Positions 1 through 8,246 of a DNA stretch of 64,000 bases are shown here, piece after piece. Both the position numbers and the translations under genes were made by a program. Position 1 is the stretch's first letter. Every line of letters starts with the position of its first letter. Below the pieces are notes generated by a model that saw only the letters and a list, made by a program, of their open reading frames with translations, was not told where the DNA came from and made no database searches. This DNA is from Pseudotabrizicola alkalilacus (lineage in GTDB: Bacteria > Pseudomonadota > Alphaproteobacteria > Rhodobacterales > Rhodobacteraceae): assembly GCF_003443995.1 (NCBI RefSeq), contig NZ_QWEY01000001.1:248001-312000 (forward strand), given 5' to 3'.

Positions 1-1
1 C

Positions 2-289
2 GTCGACCTGCGTTTTCCCGGACGCTACGGCTATGCCGAAGAGATGGCGCGCATGGGCCTGCAGTATGAGGTGCGCGGCGACATGCTGGTGCTGCAAGGC
101 GCCGACGGCAAGCTGCAGGGGGCGACGGTGCGGGCACTCGACCTGCGCGCGGGTGCCGCGCTTGCTCTGTGCGGCCTGATCGCCGAGGGTGAGACGATCA
201 TCACCGATGCCTGGCAGATCGGCCGGGGCTATGTGGATTTCGTCGAGAAACTTCAGTCCCTGGGGGCCGAGGCAGAATGGATCCGCTGA
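2..289 (+). CDS. murA: UDP-N-acetylglucosamine 1-carboxyvinyltransferase (MurA-type), C-terminal part
   Basis: Only the last 95 codons are in the window; the reading frame is open from base 2, so the gene begins upstream. The tail reads as the C-terminal end of the EPSP-synthase fold of MurA: a GATVRALDLRAGAALALCGL stretch (canonical 'VRATDLRAGAALVLAGL') and a GRGYVDFVEKLQSLGAE end matching the family's 'RGYE..EEKLRALGA'. MurA transfers enolpyruvate from PEP to UDP-GlcNAc in the cytoplasm. The stop lies 13 bases inside the downstream murB-type gene, so the two are translationally coupled. Because polysaccharide genes follow directly, this is probably a second, specialised murA copy rather than the housekeeping one (inference). 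Confidence 0.85.
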   Translation, partial: VDLRFPGRYGYAEEMARMGLQYEVRGDMLVLQGADGKLQGATVRALDLRAGAALALCGLIAEGETIITDAWQIGRGYVDFVEKLQSLGAEAEWIR

Positions 290-1266
290 GCGAGACCGCC
301 ATCGCCGAACTGGGCCGGCTGTGCCCGGACGGGGTGGAGCGCGGGGTGGACCTGTCCGCCGTCAGCCAGTGGCGGATCGGCGGGCGGGCCGATCTGGTGC
401 TGCGGCCGGCCTCGACGGCCGAGGTGTCGGCGTTGACAAGCTGGTTCGCGGCCCGTGGTATCCGCCCCGTGGTGATCGGTCTGACCAGCAACCTGCTGTT
501 CGATGATGCCGGGCTACGCGTGCCCTGCATCCAGATCGGCGCACGCATGGCTCAGATCTCCCTGGAGGGTGCGAGGGTCCGCGCTCAGGCCGGGATCTGG
601 GTTCCCGGCCTGGCCCGCCGCCTGATGCAGGCGGGTCTTGGCGGGGCCGAGCATATCTGCGGCATTCCCGGCACGCTGGGCGGATTGATCTGCATGAACG
701 GCGGCAGCCAGCGCAAGGGGATCGGCAGCAATCTTCTGGAGGTAGAGAGCGTTACCTCAGATGGCGTGGTGCACACCCGTCCGGCACAGGAAGGCGGTTT
801 CGGTTATCGTCAGTCGGTGTACCAGGCCAACGGCGAGATCATTACCGCCGCCACCCTGCATCTCCCAACCCGCCCCCGGGCCGAGATCCGGGCCGAAATG
901 CGCGCCATCCTCGCCGACCGCCGCCGCAAGTTCCCGCGAAAGGAACCCAATTGCGGATCGGTTTTCGTGAGTGACCCTGCCCTGTATGCGCAACACGGTC
1001 CTCCCGGCGCGATCATTGAAAGCCTGGGTTTGAAGGGGCGCAGGATCGGAGATGCCCTGGTGTCGCCCCGCCATGCAAACTTTATCGTCAATGCAGGTGC
1101 AGCCCGCTCTGTTGACATGCTGGCCCTCATCCAAGAGATATCACAGCGGTCCATGACGGAACTTGGAGCACCGCTCCGTGCCGAGGTCCGCTACGTCGCG
1201 TCCGATGGCACGACCTGCCCGGCAACCCAAGCGCACAAGGATGCGCTTGCGGAAACCGCTCCATGA
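277..1266 (+). CDS. murB: UDP-N-acetylenolpyruvoylglucosamine reductase (MurB-type), polysaccharide-locus copy
   Basis: 329 aa. MurB reduces UDP-GlcNAc-enolpyruvate to UDP-MurNAc with FAD and NADPH. Visible family signatures are WRIGGRAD near residue 32, the FAD-binding IGLTSNLLF (67-75, usually GGGSNLL), GIPGTLGGLICMNGG (129-143), YRQS (177-180), the catalytic-serine segment NCGSVF (Ser228) and a C-terminal EVRYV carrying the expected Glu. The GGGS-to-GLTS change in the FAD loop is unusual. The ATG overlaps the murA end and the stop overlaps the next ATG (ATGA), so the gene is locked into the polysaccharide operon. Housekeeping murB normally lies in the division/cell-wall cluster; here none of those genes is adjacent, so I infer a paralogue. 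Confidence 0.85.
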   Translation: MDPLSETAIAELGRLCPDGVERGVDLSAVSQWRIGGRADLVLRPASTAEVSALTSWFAARGIRPVVIGLTSNLLFDDAGLRVPCIQIGARMAQISLEGARVRAQAGIWVPGLARRLMQAGLGGAEHICGIPGTLGGLICMNGGSQRKGIGSNLLEVESVTSDGVVHTRPAQEGGFGYRQSVYQANGEIITAATLHLPTRPRAEIRAEMRAILADRRRKFPRKEPNCGSVFVSDPALYAQHGPPGAIIESLGLKGRRIGDALVSPRHANFIVNAGAARSVDMLALIQEISQRSMTELGAPLRAEVRYVASDGTTCPATQAHKDALAETAP

Positions 1267-2462
1267 CAGACGCCATTTCGAATGCCGCTTTCGTTTCGTT
1301 CAACTTCGGCAAGGGGTTGGGAGGGCATTACTTCAGCATGGCCGAAACGATCCGGTCCGGCATTTTTGCGGATCCTCTCGTCATCGACCTGGGCTTCCGC
1401 CCGGCACCCCCCCTCGACGGTCTGCGCACGCATGTCATCTACCATGGCTGGGTGGGCCACTGGACTGCTCGTAGACGATTGCGAGATGCTGTGGCGAAGG
1501 CGAACACGCAAGTTGTGTTCTGCTATGACATCCACGCCTACGACATTACGGCCTGGGCGCTGGCCAACACGCCCACACAGGTCGTCTATGTGAAATGCGG
1601 TGGACCAACCCTGACCCTCTACACCCCCAAGCCACACAATCTGATCGTCTACTCCGACGAGGATGATGCGTTCTTCGAGCGCCGGTTGGCCGGAGCCATT
1701 CGGGCGAAGATACCCAACCGGGTGTCCGAGACGAGCCTTGCCGCCAAACAGATCCCTCTGTCCCCCGAAGCAAAAGCCTGGCTTGATGCTCACAACGGCG
1801 CCGAGAAGATTGTTTGTATCGCGCGCCTATCACATTCCTATGCAAACAAGATTCAACGCGCAGTCGACTATCTGGAAGCGCAACGAAGGGCAGGGCGCCA
1901 AGCAACGCTGACTCTCATCGGCTATGTCCAGCACGAGGAGGTCATGAATGATCTGAAAACGCTGAACAGCGAATACGTGCAGATTCTCACCGATCCCTTC
2001 CATACCAAGGATGCCGGGCGCTTCTTGTCGAACTTCGACACGGCGATCACCACAGGGCGCGGAACGGTCGAGGCGGTTTTGCTGGGAGTGAATGTCCTTG
2101 TTCCCTATGACGCGTCAAGAAAGCTCGCTCGATTGACATCCGCCAGTTATACGGGCTTGTTCCGCACCAACTTCTCTGGGCGCGCGAAGCCGGAGGAAGT
2201 GAAAGTTACGGGTTACTTCTCGCAAACAGATATGGCTGACGTACGAGAGCGTATCAGAAACGACTTTGCGATTGAAAACGCCGGCCCAAAGTTTCGGGGA
2301 TTCCTGGACCGCCTTCGTCCGCCCCGTCCGGTATCGGTCAGAGACCGCTTTCTGGGCTATGCCTACTTTTGGTACAGAGTCACGCAGGAAAAAAGCCGGG
2401 TACTGCGTTCATTTTCGCGCAACGTCCTTAAACAGCGTCTCCTGCCGGGCACCCCGAAGTGA
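1263..2462 (+). CDS. glycosyltransferase, GT-B fold type, polysaccharide biosynthesis
   Basis: 399 aa. An N-terminal Gly-rich entry (FNFGKGLGGHYFSMAE, about residues 13-28) is followed by a linker and a C-terminal nucleotide-sugar half with a 'KIVCIARLSHSYANK' strand and the acceptor-like segment 'FDTAITTGRGTVEAVLLGVNVLVPYD' region (about 260-285), where a TGRGTVEA-x(n)-G-x-P layout recalls the E-x7-E region of GT4-like enzymes. No membrane segment; it should act in the cytoplasm at the inner membrane. The start overlaps the murB-type stop by four bases. Substrate cannot be told from sequence. It could also be a divergent GT1/GT4 relative; family assignment is tentative. Confidence 0.6.
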   Translation: MTDAISNAAFVSFNFGKGLGGHYFSMAETIRSGIFADPLVIDLGFRPAPPLDGLRTHVIYHGWVGHWTARRRLRDAVAKANTQVVFCYDIHAYDITAWALANTPTQVVYVKCGGPTLTLYTPKPHNLIVYSDEDDAFFERRLAGAIRAKIPNRVSETSLAAKQIPLSPEAKAWLDAHNGAEKIVCIARLSHSYANKIQRAVDYLEAQRRAGRQATLTLIGYVQHEEVMNDLKTLNSEYVQILTDPFHTKDAGRFLSNFDTAITTGRGTVEAVLLGVNVLVPYDASRKLARLTSASYTGLFRTNFSGRAKPEEVKVTGYFSQTDMADVRERIRNDFAIENAGPKFRGFLDRLRPPRPVSVRDRFLGYAYFWYRVTQEKSRVLRSFSRNVLKQRLLPGTPK

Positions 2463-2953
2463 AACAGAGCGACCTCAGACGTGACTGGGAACGCAATCGT
2501 GTTTCCGTAAAGTCGCTGTTCATCATTCTGTTTTTCCGCGCATCGGTGTGGGCTGCACAAAGGACCAACCCTGCGGCGAAGCTGCTCGGGCTTCCAGTCC
2601 GTATTCTCTACAAGTTCGTCGTGGAGATTGTGATGGGGATCGAGTTGCCGGACCGCGTGGTCGCAGGTCCGGGTCTGGCCGTTTTCCACGGAGTTGGACT
2701 GGTGGTCAATGCGCGAACGATCCTGGGATCAAATGTCACCTTGCGACAGAACACAACCATTGGATCAAAAATCGACGGAGGGCTGCCCCCAAGAATCGGT
2801 GACGGCGTTTCGGTCGGGGCCAATTGCGTGATCCTGGGTGACATCGAGGTGGGCGATCACAGCATTATCGGGGCTGGCACCGTCCTGACCCGCGATTGTC
2901 CTGCCCGCAGCGTGGTCCATGGCCCGAAAGCCCAGATAAGAGAACCCGGTTGA
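2459..2953 (+). CDS. serine O-acetyltransferase-like hexapeptide-repeat acyltransferase
   Basis: 164 aa from a GTG start that overlaps the preceding stop (GTGA). The C-terminal half shows left-handed beta-helix hexapeptide repeats: GPGLAVFHGVGLVVNARTIL, then VTLRQNTTIGSK, IGDGVSVGANCVILGDIEVG and HSIIGAGTVLTRD. The FHG-x-GLV pattern is shared by CysE and by polysaccharide O-acetyltransferases such as those of capsule loci. An N-terminal helical region with aromatic residues (about 15-50) may contact the membrane. Context between a glycosyltransferase and a Wzy-like protein argues for O-acetylation of a sugar rather than cysteine synthesis (inference). Confidence 0.8.
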   Translation: MKQSDLRRDWERNRVSVKSLFIILFFRASVWAAQRTNPAAKLLGLPVRILYKFVVEIVMGIELPDRVVAGPGLAVFHGVGLVVNARTILGSNVTLRQNTTIGSKIDGGLPPRIGDGVSVGANCVILGDIEVGDHSIIGAGTVLTRDCPARSVVHGPKAQIREPG

Positions 2954-4288
2954 ATGCCGGAAAGACCGATGGCTGAACGATCTTTAGGAAGCGTCCCATT
3001 CAGGCTGTCCGGAAAGATCCTGCTCCTGATGGCGGCTTTCTGGGTTCTGTTGTATTTCGAACCGGTCCAGATCGGCCCCCTCAAGGTTTCGCAGATCTGG
3101 AAAGTGGTTTTGATCATGTCGCTGGCGCTGCTTTTGCTCCGGAGATCGGTCCCGCTTTGGTTCGTGTTTGCTTTCCTGTTCTCGTTCAAACAGATACTTT
3201 ACCTGACATTTCCCTACGGGCTCATGACGGCAATCGCCTCTGCGCTGGATGCCATGATGTTTCCGCTGGTGCTTCTGTACCTTTTCCGTACCTTTAAGGA
3301 AAAACCGGATGCAGTCACGATCCTGCACAACTTTTCAATCTACGCGTCGCTCTTTTTCATATTCTCTGCGGTCCCCTTCCTCCTCGGGCTCCAGTCGCTG
3401 CAGCCACAACGGGACCTCGCGATGTGGGGGCTGGAAAGCAATGCTGCGACCGGACTTTTCTACACCCTGGCTCCGGCATCGCAGACCTATCTGGCCGCAA
3501 CTCTCGTGATAATGGCGTCTTATCAGAGGTTCTCCGGATCCCTTAGATATATTGCCTTCTTTTTGGCTACGATCGCGCTGGGAACGTATCTTGTGTATTT
3601 TTCCTATACGCGGACGGGCTGGATCATTTATGCTGGTGGCGTGATCATTCTGGCCCTGTCGATCAAGTCTGCGAGCCGGAAAATGATGGCCATAAGCCTT
3701 GTCGCTATGTGTGCGGTTGCGGCCTATGCCTATCTTGCGCAGAATGAAGCGTTCCTCCTGCGTATGGCGGGCGGAGCGACGTATCGGCAGGATGTCGAAG
3801 TCAGCTGGACTGCCCTGATGCAGTCAAGATTTCCTTTCATTGTGACCGCGATAGATAATCTGAATTCTTTCGGCCTGCCTGGCTGGCTGATCGGTTACGG
3901 GGACGAGACGACCAGGGGGCTCTTCTTGCAGAAGACCGGCATGGCTATTACCTCGCACAACGCGACAACGACAATTCTGGAAGGCTCCGGGCTTATTGGT
4001 CTGGTGGTCTATTTTTCCTATGTTGCCGCGTTGTGGCGGAGAGTCCGCCATGGAATGCGCACAGATCTGCAGCTTCGACTTCTGATCATCATCGGAGGGT
4101 ATTGCTGGATAGCGACCTATGTGCTGTCACACGGACTTCCGCTGTATGCGCAAATTGCTTTTGCTGGCATTTTTGCGTCTGCTCTTGTTCGGGCAGCCCA
4201 ATCCGGGCGCCGAGTCGTCGGCACGTCTGGCTTCGGACAGAGTGGGATCTCCTCTGCAAGTCTGCACCCCGATATCGGTGCCCGTTAG
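2954..4288 (+). CDS. O-antigen polymerase / ligase-like integral membrane protein (Wzy/WaaL family)
   Basis: 444 aa, with about ten to twelve predicted hydrophobic helices spread over the whole length and one long hydrophilic loop (about residues 265-330), the usual topology of Wzy polymerases and O-antigen ligases. The segment YLVYFSYTRTGWIIYAGGVI (about 210-230) resembles the conserved 'TxSRtgwlg' motif of that superfamily, and SHNATTTILEGSGLIGLVVY (about 325-345) matches the 'aHN.yl..l...GliG' motif. The ATG directly follows the preceding stop; an in-frame ATG at 2969 is an alternative. It should polymerise or ligate undecaprenyl-linked repeat units on the periplasmic side. Confidence 0.8.
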   Translation: MPERPMAERSLGSVPFRLSGKILLLMAAFWVLLYFEPVQIGPLKVSQIWKVVLIMSLALLLLRRSVPLWFVFAFLFSFKQILYLTFPYGLMTAIASALDAMMFPLVLLYLFRTFKEKPDAVTILHNFSIYASLFFIFSAVPFLLGLQSLQPQRDLAMWGLESNAATGLFYTLAPASQTYLAATLVIMASYQRFSGSLRYIAFFLATIALGTYLVYFSYTRTGWIIYAGGVIILALSIKSASRKMMAISLVAMCAVAAYAYLAQNEAFLLRMAGGATYRQDVEVSWTALMQSRFPFIVTAIDNLNSFGLPGWLIGYGDETTRGLFLQKTGMAITSHNATTTILEGSGLIGLVVYFSYVAALWRRVRHGMRTDLQLRLLIIIGGYCWIATYVLSHGLPLYAQIAFAGIFASALVRAAQSGRRVVGTSGFGQSGISSASLHPDIGAR

Positions 4289-4382
4289 CCAATCCAACGT
4301 CTGCCAGCCCGACATCGGGCTGGATGCGGTTCTCTGATATATTTAGGGGCCGCTGCTTAACCGGCAAGCGGCAATAGAGTTT

Positions 4383-5495
4383 ATGACGAAACCAAGAATC
4401 TTGTTCTATGGCGCGATCGGAGATGCCGGATCGCGTCGTCGTATTGGCGGTGGCGAGACTGGAAACAGGAAAACCTTGGATTACCTCCGGCGAACCGGTT
4501 TTGACACGGTGTCAGTCGGAAAGCCCTATCCAAGGAAAGCCGGTATCCTGAGGGCCCCGCAGTATGCCGGTGGCTTGCTTGCAGTTTTCTTGAAGGTGTT
4601 CTGGAAGCTGGCCACCGATCGCTCGATCGGAAGCGTTCATATATCCGGATTTTACCTGCACCTCATATATCATGAATACGCCTTGATCGCTCTCTCCCGC
4701 CTGATGGGAAAGCGGGTTGTCTATGAACTTCGGGGTTCAGGCGTAGAGCGTGGCTATGAGCACAGAAGCCTGTTTTACCGGTTCTTCTTCCGGCAGGCTG
4801 TCGCCCGTTCGCATGCCGTCCTGAGTCAGGGCAGCCGGTATCTGCCTTTCTTGCGCCGCTTCACCGACAGGAATGTCCTGCATTATCCGAACTGCAATGA
4901 GCTCTACCGGATGCCTCGGGAGAACCCGGATGAGACGGTCACCGAAGCGGGGGAGGTGCGCCTTGTTTACTTTGGCCGGATCGTCGCCAGCAAGCGGCCA
5001 GATCTGGCGATCAGAGCCTGTCACGACCTGTGCGTCCGCGGCATAAACGCCCGGCTGTCCATCGTAGGGGAAGGCGAGGAAGGGTTTCTTCAGGATCTGA
5101 AGAGCATCTCTGCATCGCTTGGTGACCCCGCCCGCGTCGACTTTCTACCCGCAGTCGAGATGGCGGGGCTGATCGAGATACTGGCGCGGTCGCATTTCTT
5201 TGTCTTCCCGTCCGCCGAGCCGCGCGAGGGGCAGTCGAATGCCCTGACCGAGGCCATGGGCATGGGGGGGGTGCCAATTGTCAGCGGTGCCGGCTTCAAT
5301 CGGGAGATTGTTGGCGACGCATCTCTGGTTGTCGCGGCCGATGGGCAGGCTTCGGCGTATAGCGACATCATGCACCGCATCCTTACTGCGGGGGATTGGC
5401 GTCATCTGTCCGCGAAGGCCAGAGGCAGGGTCGCGCTCCTTTACAGCGAGGACGTCGCGCTGGCGGCGCTGCGCGACGCCCACACAGCATTTTGA
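4383..5495 (+). CDS. GT4-family glycosyltransferase
   Basis: 370 aa. The N-terminal half has a Gly-rich acceptor loop (RRRIGGGETGNRK, about residues 18-30) and VYELRGSG (about 116-123). The C-terminal half has the donor site: VRLVYFGRIVASKRPDLAIRA, VGEGEEG and the E-x7-E motif in EPREGQSNALTEAMGMGGVP. All are typical of GT4 retaining transferases. No signal or membrane span. A 94-base gap separates it from the Wzy-like gene, so it may have its own translation start but probably shares the transcript. Donor and acceptor sugars cannot be deduced. Confidence 0.85.
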   Translation: MTKPRILFYGAIGDAGSRRRIGGGETGNRKTLDYLRRTGFDTVSVGKPYPRKAGILRAPQYAGGLLAVFLKVFWKLATDRSIGSVHISGFYLHLIYHEYALIALSRLMGKRVVYELRGSGVERGYEHRSLFYRFFFRQAVARSHAVLSQGSRYLPFLRRFTDRNVLHYPNCNELYRMPRENPDETVTEAGEVRLVYFGRIVASKRPDLAIRACHDLCVRGINARLSIVGEGEEGFLQDLKSISASLGDPARVDFLPAVEMAGLIEILARSHFFVFPSAEPREGQSNALTEAMGMGGVPIVSGAGFNREIVGDASLVVAADGQASAYSDIMHRILTAGDWRHLSAKARGRVALLYSEDVALAALRDAHTAF

Positions 5496-5565
5496 TCCCC
5501 GGTTCGCATCCAGACCCGCGATCCGGCTTTCTGACCGACACTGACCCCTGCAAGGCAAAACATCC

Positions 5566-6237
5566 ATGATCCACCATTATGTCAATCTGGTCTGTTGGGC
5601 TACCATAAGCCTGTCCTTTGATGAAACGCGCGACAAGGTCTGGCTGGACGCAATCTCTTCCAGATTTCTGGTCAGACTTTTCCGCAAAGATGCCGCTTAT
5701 CGGCCGGGCACCAAAGCCTTGTCGGAGCTTCTGCCCCGTGATGAGCTCTGCACTGGCTGGTTTTTCATCACCGCCCGGCCATTGCAGAATATGCCGACCG
5801 CAACACAGGTGACCTTGCCGTTTCTACCCGACAGCGCGGATATGAAGGTGCCACAATCCATTCTGTCGGTGGTCGAGTCACTCCCCTTCGGGAGCAGAAT
5901 CGCTATCGGTGTGAGTTCTCCCAAGCAGAACCGTATCGCCGTCCAACTGCACAAGCTGCGTCCGGATCTGGACTATCATTGTTTCGGTGCGGCCCTGTTC
6001 AATCTTGAAGACACGGATCGTGATCGTCGGGATGCGGCGCGTCTTTCCGGGAGTGGTATGGAATGGGTGTCGTTCCTGCGCAGATCGCCGCGCCGAACAC
6101 TACTGAAGATCAGGGCAACGCTCTTTGAGATTGGCAAAATCATCGCGGTTCCGTCGGTTCGCAAGCAGTTCCGCGATTTCTCGATGATGTGCGAGCCCAG
6201 AATAAGCCACGGAGTTTCGCAGCCCCCTGAAGGGTGA
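5566..6237 (+). CDS. short divergent WecG/TagA/CpsF (GT26)-like protein
   Basis: 223 aa. The second half carries what I read as the GT26 C-terminal signature: IGVSSPKQNRIAVQLH (compare 'G.PKQE.WI..'), DYHCFGAAL (compare 'GVGAAF') and SGMEWVSFLRRSPRRTLLK (compare 'GLEWL.RL..EPRRL..R'). The N-terminal half is shorter and less conserved than in standard 240-260 aa members, and an obvious catalytic Asp-Gly motif is lacking. It lies last in the co-directional glycosyltransferase block, so a role in sugar transfer or its control is plausible. It may be an inactive paralogue; assignment rests on my reading of motifs only. Confidence 0.5.
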   Translation: MIHHYVNLVCWATISLSFDETRDKVWLDAISSRFLVRLFRKDAAYRPGTKALSELLPRDELCTGWFFITARPLQNMPTATQVTLPFLPDSADMKVPQSILSVVESLPFGSRIAIGVSSPKQNRIAVQLHKLRPDLDYHCFGAALFNLEDTDRDRRDAARLSGSGMEWVSFLRRSPRRTLLKIRATLFEIGKIIAVPSVRKQFRDFSMMCEPRISHGVSQPPEG

Positions 6238-6710
6238 CAGAACTGCGGTGGGTCAGCTTTGACACCACGGAGAAAGGACAGTGTTGTGAGCGGTATTGAT
6301 CACCGGATGACAGCTGGGCCAACAGTGCTCTGGGGCAGCGGAATAATCTTTAACTCGTGCCGTCCGTCAAGATGGCTTTATGACCATTCACCGTCCTGTC
6401 TGATGCCACATCCGGCACATGCGCTAGTCTCTCGCGGTTGTCTGCTTTCAAGGGCCCTCATTAAAAATCTACAATAAGTGACGATTTATTAGGGAGGTAT
6501 TGTCTATTGAAATTTCTTCATATCCTTTGCGCGATGACAATTACACTCGCTTCGATCACAGCACAGTCGGAAACAAATTAAGCTTTCGGCAGAAATTATT
6601 CCGCCAACTCAATCTCCATATTTGCGCCGGATGGCAGGTCTTGCCATCTCTGAATCAATGTAGGCGCATTGCAAAATGATACACCGGTTCAAGAAATGGA
6701 AGCGTGCGGC
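6238..6710. other. long non-coding interval upstream of the wza-type gene
   Basis: About 470 bases without a convincing long gene, clearly richer in A/T than its surroundings (for example around 6460-6490 and 6505-6600). It probably holds the promoter and leader of the export gene. A TTGACA at 6259-6264 lacks a good -10 partner. The only coding candidate is the very short reading frame at 6507-6581, listed separately. Confidence 0.5.
6507..6581 (+). CDS. possible 24-codon signal-peptide-like small ORF
   Basis: A TTG start is preceded at nine bases by a strong Shine-Dalgarno run (AGGGAGG, 6491-6497). The 24-residue product begins MKFLHILCAMTITLASITAQ, a basic-hydrophobic sequence ending in a small-residue stretch like a signal peptide. 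It could be a real short exported peptide, a leader peptide of the downstream wza-type gene, or the decayed start of a lost gene. The evidence is the ribosome site plus composition only. Confidence 0.3.
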   Translation: MKFLHILCAMTITLASITAQSETN

Positions 6711-7835
6711 ATGTCGACTACGGATGGTGATCACGGTGCCGGGTCGGGCACACGGGGTGTGGTTTCCGGCGGGCAAGGGTTCCTTCGGCTTCTCGCCCTA
6801 TTGTTCCTGCCTCTGATGCTGGTCGCCTGTTCCGACGGCTATGTCCGCTTTCCCGTGACGCCCGAGGCGCAGCGCAGTCTGGGGGCGGATGTCGAGGTTA
6901 TCGTTCTCGATTCCACCAACATCAGCGCCTTCACCCGCCCCGCCCACGGCTTCGCGGCCACCTCTCTGCCCAGTGGGCGACAGTGGTCCTATCTGGTAGG
7001 ACAGGGCGACATCCTGTCGGTGATCGTTTTCAACCACCCGGAACTGACCTTGCCGGCGGGTGAGCAGCGGACCGCTGCCGAGAGCGGTTTCCAGGTCAGC
7101 AATGATGGCACGTTCAATTATCCCTATATCGGCAGCGTCCAGGCCTCGGGCCGTCAGGTCGAGCAGATCCGCAGCGACATCTCGGAGCGTCTGCGTGAGT
7201 TCATCCCCGATCCGCAGGTCGATGTGCGCGTGGCGGCCTATAACGCGCAGGCGGTGGTGATCTCGGGTGAGGTGAAAACGCCGAATCGTCAGGCGCTTAG
7301 GGCAGTGCCGCTGACGCTGATCGAGGCGGTCAATGCCGCTGGCGGCTTTACCGACACTGCCGATCTGCGCGCGGTTACCGTGCAGCGCAGCGGTAAGGTC
7401 TATACCGTTGATGTGCAGGGTTTCCTGTCCTCCGGGCCGCTGCAGAACAACCCGGTGCTGCGCAATGGCGACATCGTCAACGTGCCGCGCCGCCGGGCAG
7501 AGGAAGCCTATCTGCTGGGCGAGGTCGCCAGTCCGAATGTGGTGGATCTGTCGCGCGAACAGATCACGCTGACCCAGGCCCTCACCCGCCGCGGCGGCCT
7601 GCGCGAAGGACGCGCCGATGCGCGCGGGGTGCTCGTTTTCCGCCAGCAGGGGGAGGCGACCAGGGTCTTCCAACTTGATGTCTCCAACCCCGTCGGGCTT
7701 CTGCTTGGCACACGCTTTGTGCTCGAACCCGGCGATGTCCTCTATGTCCTGCGCTCGTCCATGCAACGCTGGAACGACACGATCACCCGACTGCTGCCCA
7801 CCGTGCGGGCAATAGACGTGACGAAGGATCTGTGA
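6711..7835 (+). CDS. wza: polysaccharide export outer-membrane lipoprotein, Wza/KpsD type
   Basis: 374 aa from ATG 6711; an upstream in-frame TTG at 6669 is possible but has no better ribosome site. An N-terminal hydrophobic stretch ends in the lipobox LVAC, so Cys about 41 should be lipidated. A polysaccharide-export (PES) domain follows (VGQGDILSVIVFNHPEL to PDPQVDVRVAAYNAQ), then two SLBB beta-grasp repeats (VVISGEVKTPNRQAL and AYLLGEVASPNVVDL) and a C-terminal RLLPTVRAID segment that may form the outer-membrane helix. It forms the channel that takes polysaccharide through the outer membrane. The partner tyrosine autokinase (Wzc) is not in this window. Confidence 0.9.
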   Translation: MSTTDGDHGAGSGTRGVVSGGQGFLRLLALLFLPLMLVACSDGYVRFPVTPEAQRSLGADVEVIVLDSTNISAFTRPAHGFAATSLPSGRQWSYLVGQGDILSVIVFNHPELTLPAGEQRTAAESGFQVSNDGTFNYPYIGSVQASGRQVEQIRSDISERLREFIPDPQVDVRVAAYNAQAVVISGEVKTPNRQALRAVPLTLIEAVNAAGGFTDTADLRAVTVQRSGKVYTVDVQGFLSSGPLQNNPVLRNGDIVNVPRRRAEEAYLLGEVASPNVVDLSREQITLTQALTRRGGLREGRADARGVLVFRQQGEATRVFQLDVSNPVGLLLGTRFVLEPGDVLYVLRSSMQRWNDTITRLLPTVRAIDVTKDL

Positions 7836-8246
7836 CCCTATGCCGTTTCAAAAGGGCGGTCAGATGGTAAAAGACTGTACCACCGATCTGAGAGGTCGTT
7901 ATCCTGACAGGGGCAACACTTCGATCAGGCCTGATGATCAGGATGTCTCAGCCCCGCGAAATACTCCGCACTTCCAGATTATGTATTGCTGGTCTCCGGC
8001 GGGTATACTTGTTCTCTGGATTTTAAATAATGGCGCCAGCTTGGATCATTAAGTGGACAAGCGGGACAGCTAAAGACCGGCCACGCCTCGGACTGGTGGC
8101 CCACTCGGTGACACTCAATGCAGTTCTGCGGGTGCTACAGCGCACCTACGATGACCGGGGCGCTGTGAAACAGGCGTGGATACTTGCGCGTGCGCGACCA
8201 TGAACGAAGCCCCTCCGGGACAGCGGGCTGCGGATAAAGGCATGAT
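7836..8246. other. intergenic interval with palindromic CCTGA/TCAGG motifs
   Basis: About 410 bases between the export gene and the methyltransferase. It holds the perfect 12-base palindrome ATCAGGCCTGAT (7924-7935), a further ATCAGG at 7937-7942 and a CCTGACAGG near 7903-7911, which together look like clustered half-sites for a DNA-binding protein. Reading frames here have composition unlike the neighbours. The least implausible is the 57-codon frame at 8030-8203. Confidence 0.35.
8030..8203 (+). CDS. possible 57-aa hypothetical ORF
   Basis: ATG-started frame of 57 codons with a basic product (starting MAPAWIIKWTSG and rich in Arg and Leu). No clear Shine-Dalgarno precedes it and no family is recognised. 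It may be the remnant of a longer gene or chance; kept only because the interval is otherwise empty. Confidence 0.15.
   Translation: MAPAWIIKWTSGTAKDRPRLGLVAHSVTLNAVLRVLQRTYDDRGAVKQAWILARARP

Noticed and set aside
6259-6477. 72-codon plus-strand frame upstream of wza
   Set aside because: TTG start without a ribosome site, Arg/Ser/Pro/His-rich random-like composition, no family.
7840-8052. 70-codon frame directly after wza
   Set aside because: No ribosome site, and its composition differs from neighbouring genes; it spans the palindromic motifs, which suggests regulatory DNA.
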